This document shows positions 47,184 through 59,039 of a DNA stretch of 64,000 bases, one piece after another. Source of the stretch: Streptomyces gilvus (lineage in GTDB: Bacteria > Actinomycetota > Actinomycetes > Streptomycetales > Streptomycetaceae); the NCBI RefSeq assembly GCF_022513565.1, contig NZ_JAKWBE010000005.1, forward strand, positions 1 through 64,000. The letters are read 5' to 3'. A program made the position numbers and the translations under genes. The notes beneath the pieces were generated by a model that was not told the DNA's origin, ran no database searches, and saw only the letters and a list, made by a program, of their open reading frames with translations. Numbering within the stretch: position 1 is the stretch's first letter; every line of letters starts with the position of its first letter.

Positions 47184-47555
47184 CTACTGCGCGGCGGCGG
47201 TCACGGGGCTCGACGCCGCCGTGCCGTCCGCCGGCGTCGCGATGACCGACGCGGTGGCGTCGGGGGAGGCCGCCGGGGTGGTGGCGGTGGTGCTGTCGGC
47301 GGACCCGGCGACGCCGGGAGCCGCGGGCACCGGCGCGTTCAGGTACTGGCTGGGCGGTGTGGTGTCCGCGGTGTCCGGGACATGGAGCGCGGGTGCCTGC
47401 GACTGGGTTCCGACCAGGCCGGAGATCATCGCCAGCACGAATCCCGTGCAGACGACGCCGACCAGCCAGCCGAGACCGCGCAGACGGCGGCCTCGCTGAC
47501 CGGTCCGGTCCACAAAGACGGGAGCCGGCTCGACCTCCGTGGAGGTACTGGTCAT
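47184..47555 (-). CDS. small single-pass membrane protein leading the mat-like operon
   Basis: 123 residues: a short polar N-terminus, one membrane helix (LGWLVGVVCTGFVLAMISGLVG), then a Ser/Thr/Pro/Ala-rich extracytoplasmic region with no clear fold. The ATG at 47555 (MTSTSTEV) is used; an in-frame GTG at 47585 is possible. It lies 25 bp upstream of matB on the same strand. It may be an accessory or anchoring subunit of the glycan synthase; no homology recognised. Confidence 0.65.
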   Translation of the reverse strand: MTSTSTEVEPAPVFVDRTGQRGRRLRGLGWLVGVVCTGFVLAMISGLVGTQSQAPALHVPDTADTTPPSQYLNAPVPAAPGVAGSADSTTATTPAASPDATASVIATPADGTAASSPVTAAAQ

Positions 47556-47768
47556 CGGAAGCCTCGAGCCTTCTTCATGGGCCAACTGCCGGTTCGGCGC
47601 TACCGAAAGCAGTAAGTAGTGCGGAAAACCAATAAATGCGGCACGTAAGGGACATGATCCGATCCGGCCCGATCAACCGTAGAGTAATATGCAGATTCCG
47701 TGAATGTCACGCGGGTCCCGTGGGAGTCCGGCGACTCAGCTTGCTTCCTGCCCGATGGGACCTGACGC

Positions 47769-48779
47769 ATGGTCATACCTCGCCGTCGCGGCCGCCTTTG
47801 GGTCGCCGTGGCCCTCATGGCCGCCGTCGCCTTCCTGGCGGGCGCCTGCGGCGGAGCGGGAAACGAAGGCGACACCACGGCGGATACGGCCACCGCCCCG
47901 GCCGCGCGCTTCAAGGTCTCGTCCATGCTCAAGCCGTCCGGCCGTGCACTGGGCGTCGTCGACAACAAGACCCCCTGGCAGTACGGAATCGTCACAAAGT
48001 TCACCAAAGAGGCGGGGCGGGCGCCCGACATCCGCGAGTACTACAGCAACTGGGGCGACGACTTCGACACGGAGGGCAACGCCTTCCTGTGGCAGCACGA
48101 CCGGCTGCCCATGATGGCGCTGGTGCCCTCCGACACCGCGCTCGCCGACATCGCCGCAGGCAAGGACGACGCCTACATCCGCCGCCTCGCCCAGCAGACA
48201 GCCGCCTACGACGGACCGCTGATCCTCTCCTTCGCCGGCGAGATGAACGGCCCATGGAACTCCTGGGGTCCCGAGCACGCCAAGCCCGCCGACTTCGTCG
48301 CCGCCTGGCGGCACGTGCACGACATGTTCGCCGCACAGGGCGTCACCAACGTGATCTGGACGTGGACTCCGCACGTGATCGACTCGGGCACCACCGCGAA
48401 ACTGCGGCCCTACTACCCGGGAAACTCCTACGTCGACTGGGTCGGCCTCATCGGCTACTACGGGCCCCTCGACGGTGTCGCGTTCTCCAGTCTGTTCACT
48501 CCGACCCTGCGCGAGATCGCGAACTTCTCCGACAAACCGGTGCTGATCGCGGAGACCGGGGTGGCGCAGAGCAAGAGCAAGGAGGCGCACATCCGTGACC
48601 TGTTCCAGGGCGCCGCGAAGGCCGGCGTCATCGGGATCGTCTGGTACGACCAGCGCAAGGACTGGCCGGGCAGCAAGCAGCTGATGGACTGGCGGATCAG
48701 CTCCTCGCTGGGTGCGCTGGCCGCGTTCAAGGTGGAGTCGTCCCGGAGCGGCTTCGGCCACTCGTTCAAGGACGGTTGA
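47769..48779 (+). CDS. lipoprotein with GH26-like glycoside hydrolase domain
   Basis: 336 residues. A lipoprotein signal with lipobox LAGAC (Cys about residue 27) and a short linker precede a (beta/alpha)8 domain resembling GH26. The likely acid/base Glu is in LILSFAGEMNGPWNSWG (family pattern H/G-E-x-N/D...) and the nucleophile Glu is in KPVLIAETGVAQSK; WTWTPHVID and YVDWVGLIGYYG fill the usual beta-strand positions. It is surface anchored. It is divergent from the mat-like operon, so it may trim or release the glycan made there. Beta-mannanase activity is the family default, but not assured. Confidence 0.8.
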   Translation: MVIPRRRGRLWVAVALMAAVAFLAGACGGAGNEGDTTADTATAPAARFKVSSMLKPSGRALGVVDNKTPWQYGIVTKFTKEAGRAPDIREYYSNWGDDFDTEGNAFLWQHDRLPMMALVPSDTALADIAAGKDDAYIRRLAQQTAAYDGPLILSFAGEMNGPWNSWGPEHAKPADFVAAWRHVHDMFAAQGVTNVIWTWTPHVIDSGTTAKLRPYYPGNSYVDWVGLIGYYGPLDGVAFSSLFTPTLREIANFSDKPVLIAETGVAQSKSKEAHIRDLFQGAAKAGVIGIVWYDQRKDWPGSKQLMDWRISSSLGALAAFKVESSRSGFGHSFKDG

Positions 48780-48888
48780 TCCCGCGTCGTTGTGGGAGTT
48801 CGGGCCGCGGCCCGCGACAGACAGCACTGATCAGGGCGCATCATCGCGGCAGACGCCCGTGGCTGCCCGAGCGGAAGAGAGCACGGAG

Positions 48889-50526
48889 ATGACGACGCAC
48901 TCGTCGCCGGGACAGGGCGCTCCGCAGGAGGGGCACGACTGGGCGTTCCGGCCCCGTGTGCCGGACGCCCAACCGCAGCCGTACGGGGATCAGCGGCGGC
49001 AGGCGGAGACCGACTCGCCGAGGGAGGGCCGGCCGGCCGCCGGTCAGGCCCACCGCGCCGACTCCGGCCCCCGGTTCGACGCCACCATGCCGCTGCGGGT
49101 CTCCGAGCCCCGCTCCGCCGCCCACGAGGCCGTGCGCGGGCCGGGTGGCCGCACAGCCCCGTACACCCGGCCCGGCGGCGAACCCGCCGACCGGGAGCGC
49201 CGGCACCGCTCGGCAGAGGCCGCAGTCCTCGGACGGGAGTCCCCCCGTTCCTCCGAGCCGGTCACCGCGCAGCCCGCCACGGGCGGGCGCGGCAAAAGGC
49301 CCGGGAAGACCAGGCAGGCGGGCCGGATCGCGCTCGTTCTCGCCGTCCTCGCCGCCGCAGGCGGCTCCGCCGCCGTCCTGCTCAAGCGGGAACAGGCCGC
49401 CGCCGTCGCCTCCAAGAACCTGAGGCAGGTGTGGCAGATACCGGCGCCCGCCCACGACGACACACTCATCGGCAGCTGGCTCACCGACAAGCTGCTCGTC
49501 GTGGCGGGCACCCGGGGCGGCCTGCGGGCCTACGACATCGCCGACGGAAGCCGGCTGTGGAGCACCGTCTCCTCCGCGACCGCCGCCAAGCGCGGCACGG
49601 TCCCCTGCGCCATGTCACCGACGCTGAGCGCCGAGGGCGTCGGCACGGTCGCCTTCGGCAAGGACGGCAGCACCTGCACCTGGCTGGCCGGCGTCAAGGC
49701 GTCCACCGGGAGGATCCTCTGGTCCATGCCGTTGACCAGCACCAGGCACCCGTCGACAGTGACCGCCTCGACCTATGTGCAGGACGATGTCGCCACGATC
49801 GTCAGCGAGAACTTCCTCGGCGGCGTGAACACCCGTACCGGCGGCCGCGTCTGGGGCTACAAGCCCCGCGGCCGCTACTGCAACGCCTACGGCTGGGGCA
49901 CCGATGGCACGGTGCTGGTGGACGACTACTGCCTCGACAAGAAGACCAGGTTCACCCTCACCGCGTACGACGCGAAGACCGGGAAGGTGATCTGGCGCAA
50001 GGCCGAGAGCGCCCACTCGGATGTCACACACATCCTGTCCGGCTCACCGCTGGTTGCCGCAGTCCACACGGCCCGCCAGGACGCGGTACGGGTTTTCGAC
50101 GCCCATGGCGACGGCCGCAAGCTGGCCGTCGGCAACGAAGAGCTCACCAGCGGCAACACCACCGAGGCCGACCACTCCGCCCGGCTCTACGGCACCGTCC
50201 TGGCCACCTCGGCCACGGCCGTCGGCGGCACCGCCGTCGACGGCTTCGACACCACCACCGGCGCCAAGCTCTGGACCCGCCCCTCCACCGCGCTCGCCGT
50301 CCCGCCGCCCGGTGAGGACAAGACGGTGTACGCCGTCACCACCTCCGGCTCCCCGCAGCTCATCACCATCGACCGGCGCACCGGGCGCACCACTCCGGTC
50401 GCGGGCTTGCCGACGGGGAGCGGCACATGGAGCTTCACGGCCGGGACGGTGTACGTCACGCCGGACGGCGGCGTGCTCGAACTCAGCGCCCTCGGGTCCA
50501 ACGGCGGCGTGCGCCGCTACCGCTAG
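48889..50526 (+). CDS. membrane-anchored PQQ/WD-type beta-propeller protein
   Basis: 545 residues. About 150 N-terminal residues are disordered and charged; one membrane helix follows (RIALVLAVLAAAGGSAAVLL), then a repetitive beta-propeller with PQQ-like repeats: GLRAYDIADGSRLWSTV, GVKASTGRILWSMPL, NTRTGGRVWGYKP, AYDAKTGKVIWRKA, FDTTTGAKLWTRP, IDRRTGRTTPV. The W and D-x-x-T-G-x-x-x-W pattern marks each blade. No quinone ligands can be confirmed; most such Streptomyces proteins are non-enzymatic scaffolds. It starts 110 bp after the GH26-like gene. Confidence 0.85.
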   Translation: MTTHSSPGQGAPQEGHDWAFRPRVPDAQPQPYGDQRRQAETDSPREGRPAAGQAHRADSGPRFDATMPLRVSEPRSAAHEAVRGPGGRTAPYTRPGGEPADRERRHRSAEAAVLGRESPRSSEPVTAQPATGGRGKRPGKTRQAGRIALVLAVLAAAGGSAAVLLKREQAAAVASKNLRQVWQIPAPAHDDTLIGSWLTDKLLVVAGTRGGLRAYDIADGSRLWSTVSSATAAKRGTVPCAMSPTLSAEGVGTVAFGKDGSTCTWLAGVKASTGRILWSMPLTSTRHPSTVTASTYVQDDVATIVSENFLGGVNTRTGGRVWGYKPRGRYCNAYGWGTDGTVLVDDYCLDKKTRFTLTAYDAKTGKVIWRKAESAHSDVTHILSGSPLVAAVHTARQDAVRVFDAHGDGRKLAVGNEELTSGNTTEADHSARLYGTVLATSATAVGGTAVDGFDTTTGAKLWTRPSTALAVPPPGEDKTVYAVTTSGSPQLITIDRRTGRTTPVAGLPTGSGTWSFTAGTVYVTPDGGVLELSALGSNGGVRRYR

Positions 50527-50607
50527 CTCGACTCTGTCGCGGACCTTGTTCCGGTGAGCTCGTCCGCCTCTGACCGTGCCGGTCGCGCGGGCGAGAAGGA
50601 GGTCGTT

Positions 50608-50879
50608 CACGCTTCCCAAGGGCCGCAAGGTCAGGGGCGTGCCGCTGCGGTCAAGCGTGGCGCAGGCCATCCGGCACCGACGGCCGAGGACCTACGACCT
50701 CCTGGTGTCCGGGCGCGAGCGGAAGGCCGTCAACCGGAACTGCTTCAACTCCTACGGGTGCAAGCCCGCACCGGCCACGGCGGGCGTGATCGCCTTTCTG
50801 GAGGATCGCGGCGCCGACGGCGCTCGCGTGTGGCGCGAGCCCAAAGTCCCAGAGAAATCCCAGAGAAGTCCCAGAGACG
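50608..50879 (+). pseudogene. remnant of a tyrosine-recombinase (phage-type integrase) gene
   Basis: One frame reads FTLPKGRKVRGVPLRSSVAQAI ... DLLVSGRERKAVNRNCFNSYGCKPAPATAGVI and then AFLEDRGADGARVWREPKVPEKSQ. This is like the C-terminal catalytic domain of Streptomyces integrases (LPKGGKVRDVPLP ... RERKALNRNYFN-x-x-WKPAL-x-AGVI). The segment after that, with HxxR and the catalytic Tyr, is missing, and there is no start. An integrated element was probably lost here. It fills most of a 416-bp gap. Confidence 0.6.
50847..50879 (+). repeat. three tandem 11-bp repeats TCCCAGAGAAR
   Basis: TCCCAGAGAAA, TCCCAGAGAAG and TCCCAGAGACG follow each other directly at the end of the integrase remnant, before the terminator of the murA-like gene. 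Confidence 0.75.
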
Positions 50880-50933
50880 CCGCCGCACCCCGTCCTGGCC
50901 CGCTAAGCAGCAGGTCAGACAGGGTGCGGCGGC
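50879..50933 (-). terminator. terminator of the HTH-murA-like gene
   Basis: 12-bp perfect arms GCCGCCGCACCC (50879-50890) and GGGTGCGGCGGC (50922-50933) enclose a 31-nt loop with an inner CCTG/CAGG pair, 10 bp beyond the stop codon. Confidence 0.6.
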
Positions 50934-50942
50934 ATCGTCGTA

Positions 50943-52472
50943 TCAAATGTCGCGGAAGATCTCGATCTGCGCCCCGACCGAGTTCAGGCGCTCGGCCAGG
51001 TCCTCGTAACCGCGGTTGATGACGTACACGTTGCGCAGGACGGACGTGCCCTCGGCGGCCATCATCGCCAGGAGGACGACCACGGCGGGGCGCAGGGCCG
51101 GCGGGCACATCATCTCGGCCGCCCGCCAGCGGGTCGGGCCCTCGACCAGGACGCGGTGCGGGTCGAGGAGTTGGAGACGGCCGCCGAGACGGTTCAGGTC
51201 GGTCAGGTAGATCGCGCGGTTGTCGTAGACCCAGTCGTGGATGAGGGTCTTGCCCTGGGCCACGGCCGCGATGGCGGCGAAGAACGGGACGTTGTCGATG
51301 TTCAGGCCGGGGAAGGGCATCGGGTGGATCTTGTCGATCGGCGCCTCCAGCTTGGAGGGCCGGACCGTGAGGTCCACCAGCCGGGTGCGGCCGTTGTCCG
51401 CGACGTACTCCGGGGTGCGGTCGTTCTCGAGGCCCATCTCCTCCAGGACCGCGAGCTCGATCTCCAGGAACTCGATCGGCACCCGGCGCACCGTCAGCTC
51501 CGACTCGGTGACGACGGCCGCGGCCAGCAGGCTCATCGCCTCGACCGGGTCCTCGGAGGGGGAGTAGTCGACGTCGGTGTCGATCTCCGGCACGCCGTGC
51601 ACGGTGAGCGTCGTGCTGCCGATGCCCTCGACCCTGACGCCGAGCGCCTCCAGGAAGAAGCACAGGTCCTGGACCATGTAGTTGGAGGAGGCGTTGCGGA
51701 TGACGGTGACGCCGTCGTGCCGGGCGGCGGCCAGCAGCGCGTTCTCGGTGACGGTGTCCCCGCGCTCGGTCAGCACGATCGGACGGTCGGGGCGGACCGT
51801 CCGGTCCACCTCGGCGTGGTACTGGCCCTCGGTGGCGGCGATGTCCAGCCCGAACCGCCGGAGCGCGATCATGTGCGGCTCGATGGTGCGGGTGCCCAGG
51901 TCGCAGCCGCCGGCGTAGGGCAGCTTGAAGCGGTCCATACGGTGCAGCAGCGGGCCGAAGAACATGATGATGGACCGGGTGCGCACCGCCGCGTCGGCGT
52001 CGATCGCCGCCATGTCGAGCTCGGCCGGCGGCACGATCTCCAGGTCCACCCCGTCGTTGATCCAACGGGTGCGCACACCGATGGAGTTGAGGACCTCCAG
52101 GAGGCGGTAGACCTCCTCGATCCGGGCGACGCGGCGCAGCACGGTGCGCCCCTTGTTGAGCAGGGACGCGCACAGCAGCGCCACGCACGCGTTCTTGCTC
52201 GTCTTGACGTCGATGGCCCCCGAGAGCCGGCGGCCGCCGACCACCCGCAGATGCATCGGTCCCGCGTAGCCCAGTGAGACGATTTCGCTCTCGAGCGCTT
52301 CACCGATTCGAGCGATCATCTCAAGGCTGATGTTCTGGTTGCCCCGCTCGATGCGGTTGACGGCACTCTGACTTGTGCCCAGCGCCTCCGCCAGCTGGGC
52401 CTGTGACCAGCCTCGGTGTTGCCGGGCGTCACGGATGAGCTTGCCGATGCGTACGAGGTAGTCGTCTGCCAT
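50943..52472 (-). CDS. HTH-MurA fusion: XRE DNA-binding domain joined to an enolpyruvyl transferase
   Basis: 509 residues. Residues 7-62 are a Cro/C1-type helix-turn-helix (IGKLIRDARQHRGWSQAQLAEALGTSQSAVNRIERGNQNISLEMIARI). From about residue 72 a full EPSP-synthase/MurA fold follows: LSGAIDVKTSKNACVALLCASLL (Lys-Asn at the substrate loop), YAGGCDLGTRTIEPH (loop with the reactive Cys of MurA), FPGLNIDNVPFFAAIAAVAQG, and VYVINRGYEDLAERL. MurA adds enolpyruvate to UDP-GlcNAc in peptidoglycan synthesis; this is a second-type paralogue with its own regulator domain. No Shine-Dalgarno is visible before the ATG. Palindromes lie at its promoter. Confidence 0.92.
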   Translation of the reverse strand: MADDYLVRIGKLIRDARQHRGWSQAQLAEALGTSQSAVNRIERGNQNISLEMIARIGEALESEIVSLGYAGPMHLRVVGGRRLSGAIDVKTSKNACVALLCASLLNKGRTVLRRVARIEEVYRLLEVLNSIGVRTRWINDGVDLEIVPPAELDMAAIDADAAVRTRSIIMFFGPLLHRMDRFKLPYAGGCDLGTRTIEPHMIALRRFGLDIAATEGQYHAEVDRTVRPDRPIVLTERGDTVTENALLAAARHDGVTVIRNASSNYMVQDLCFFLEALGVRVEGIGSTTLTVHGVPEIDTDVDYSPSEDPVEAMSLLAAAVVTESELTVRRVPIEFLEIELAVLEEMGLENDRTPEYVADNGRTRLVDLTVRPSKLEAPIDKIHPMPFPGLNIDNVPFFAAIAAVAQGKTLIHDWVYDNRAIYLTDLNRLGGRLQLLDPHRVLVEGPTRWRAAEMMCPPALRPAVVVLLAMMAAEGTSVLRNVYVINRGYEDLAERLNSVGAQIEIFRDI

Positions 52473-52484
52473 GGGGTTGAGGCT

Positions 52485-52510
52485 ATCTCAGATATGAGAT
52501 GGGGCATCTC
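52485..52510. promoter_or_regulatory. overlapping palindromes at the HTH-murA promoter
   Basis: ATCTCA-GATA-TGAGAT (52485-52500) and GAGATG-GGG-CATCTC (52496-52510) share the middle half-site, giving three ATCTC half-sites in a row 12-38 bp upstream of the start. XRE regulators bind such sites, and the gene product itself has an XRE domain. Confidence 0.65.
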
Positions 52511-52536
52511 GGGGGGTCCGTTCGGGTGATGCCCCG

Positions 52537-52734
52537 TCAGTGTCGCTTGGCGGTGTGGGTCTTCCGCCACCCGAAAGGTCCGGGCAAATCCATCGATGTC
52601 GTACGACGTCCGGTGCTGCTGTGGGTGTGCCGCGGACCGTTCCTGCCGCCGGTGGTGATGGACCAGGAGTGCCGGTTGATGTTCAGGCGCACACCCGGCA
52701 GGATCCGGAAACTCTTACGGAACGTGAGGGGCAT
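52537..52734 (-). CDS. DUF4236-like small basic protein
   Basis: 65 residues: MPLTFRKSFRILPGVRLNIN, then RHSWSITTGGRNGPRHTHSSTGRRTTSMDLPGPFGWRKTHTAK. This is the DUF4236 pattern (FRKSFKIGPG-R-N-S--G-S-S-G-RG). The ATG at 52734 is chosen because GGAAGGAGG lies 6 nt before it; the longer frame has no site. Basic and without membrane helices. Function unknown. It lies 64 bp upstream of HTH-murA on the same strand. Confidence 0.85.
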   Translation of the reverse strand: MPLTFRKSFRILPGVRLNINRHSWSITTGGRNGPRHTHSSTGRRTTSMDLPGPFGWRKTHTAKRH

Positions 52735-52901
52735 CGTGCCTCCTTCCGAGCGGTCTGTTTCCTGTCCGGTTACCCCGACTTGGCGCGACGATGGCCGATC
52801 CCGTCGATCGCCCGGCAAGCGGTCAGGATTCGAGAAGCGCCGACCTGCGGCCCCCGCATAGCGTTGGATCGAGCCAGGCCGCCCGAGAGGTTGGAGAGAC
52901 G

Positions 52902-55253
<2,352 letters not shown>

Positions 55254-55257
55254 CCCG

Positions 55258-55785
55258 GTGCGTCCGGCAAAGTACGCGCGCGTGGAGCGAGAGAGACGTT
55301 TCCTCCTGGAAAGTCCTCCCGCTCCCGCGTCGGTCACCGCCACCCGCGTGATCACCGACCGCTATCTTCCGGGGACCCGGCTGCGGCTACGGCGGTCCGA
55401 GCGCCGGGACGGCGGCGAACCGGAACTCAAACTCACCCAGAAGATCCCCGCGGCGCGGCCCGGCGCCGTGCAGGGCCTCATCACCACCGTGTACCTCTCC
55501 CCGGCCGAGCACGACCTGTTCGCCTCGCTGCCGGCGGCGTTACTGACCAAGACGCGGCTGAGTGTGCCCCCGTTGGGAGTCGACGTCTTCGGCGGGCCGC
55601 TCGCGGGCCTGGTTCTGGCGGAGGCCGAATTCGAAAGCGACGAGGCGGCCCTGGCTTTCGTGCCGCCGGCCTGGTGTGCGGCGGAGGTCACCGAGGACGT
55701 CCGGTTCACGGGCGGGAGTCTGGTCGCTGTCTCCCGGGAGGTGCTGGCGGGATGGCTGGGGGAGTACGGGATTCGGCTCGGGTGA
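55258..55785 (+). CDS. CYTH-domain phosphohydrolase/adenylate-cyclase-like protein, TTA-containing
   Basis: 175 residues with the CYTH triphosphate-tunnel fold: the ExExK-type motif appears as VERERRFLL, then ITDRYLPGTRLRLRRSE, ELKLTQKIP, TTVYLSPAEHDLF and EAEFESDEAAL. Substrate (inorganic triphosphate, thiamine triphosphate, ATP) is undetermined; CygB/YgiF-type triphosphatase is most likely. Codon 95 is TTA (55540-55542), so expression may depend on bldA. The GTG start is 4 bp after the uvrA-like stop. It is an odd partner for a UvrA paralogue. Confidence 0.85.
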   Translation: MRPAKYARVERERRFLLESPPAPASVTATRVITDRYLPGTRLRLRRSERRDGGEPELKLTQKIPAARPGAVQGLITTVYLSPAEHDLFASLPAALLTKTRLSVPPLGVDVFGGPLAGLVLAEAEFESDEAALAFVPPAWCAAEVTEDVRFTGGSLVAVSREVLAGWLGEYGIRLG

Positions 55786-55869
55786 GACGGCGGCCGTCAT
55801 TCGTCCCCCTCGCCCCGCGACGCCACGTGCGAGGCCGGGCATGACCATCCAGCGCCCATGTACTAGAGT

Positions 55870-55887
55870 TATCTCGACATCGAGATA
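55870..55887. promoter_or_regulatory. palindrome TATCTCGA-CA-TCGAGATA upstream of acnA
   Basis: Perfect 8-bp arms around CA, 131 bp before the aconitase start, in a region of lowered G+C. It looks like a repressor operator. I do not recognise the regulator. Confidence 0.6.
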
Positions 55888-55929
55888 TCTGCCGAGGCGC
55901 ACCGTGGCCGCCACTCCAGTAAGGCATGC

Positions 55930-55948
55930 CTAACTTAGCCTGACCTAA
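55930..55948 (-). promoter_or_regulatory. iron box (DmdR1/IdeR type) upstream of acnA
   Basis: Read on the minus strand, TTAGGTCAGGCTAAGTTAG matches 15 of 19 positions of the actinomycete iron-box consensus TTAGGTTAGGCTAACCTAA. It lies about 70 bp before the aconitase start. Iron control of this Fe-S enzyme is biologically sensible. Confidence 0.65.
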
Positions 55949-58735
<2,787 letters not shown>

Positions 58736-58760
58736 GCGGTACGGCAGGGCAGTCGGGCCA

Positions 58761-58803
58761 CGGAAGGGTCGTATCCCCGTATGTCGGGGGTGCGGCCCTT
58801 CCG
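58761..58803 (+). terminator. terminator of acnA
   Basis: CGGAAGGG / CCCTTCCG arms continue through a few mismatches into ATCCCC / GGGGGT around a 7-nt loop, 26 bp after the stop codon. Confidence 0.75.
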
Positions 58804-58880
58804 CCGTTTCCCCCCGATGTCATCACCGACCCTCAGGCTGAACACAGGGTTCCGACAGCGGACCGGGACAGTATCGAGAC

Positions 58881-59039
58881 ATGTCAGGCACCCTGGGGTC
58901 CCCCTCCGTCCGCGTCCGTGCGACCGCCGTCGGCCACGCGTTCTCCCCCCGGCACCCGGTCGACGGTCCCCGGACGCCGGCGGTCCGCGCCGCGGGCGGC
59001 AGGGACCACACGGGCGGGCCGGCGGAGGACGGCAGATGA
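58881..59039 (+). CDS. small ORF coupled to the histidine kinase, hypothetical
   Basis: 52 codons with strong third-position G/C bias, ending in an ATGA overlap with the kinase start. The sequence (MSGTLGSPSVRVRATAVGHA, then Pro/Arg/Gly-rich) has no recognisable domain and no response-regulator features. CAGTAT 7 nt before the ATG may be a -10, which would make it leaderless. It occupies the place where the response-regulator gene normally stands. Confidence 0.3.
   Translation: MSGTLGSPSVRVRATAVGHAFSPRHPVDGPRTPAVRAAGGRDHTGGPAEDGR

Noticed and set aside
50879..50940. tRNA gene as an attachment site beside the integrase remnant
   Set aside because: The hairpin has no cloverleaf, T-loop or anticodon arrangement; it fits a terminator.
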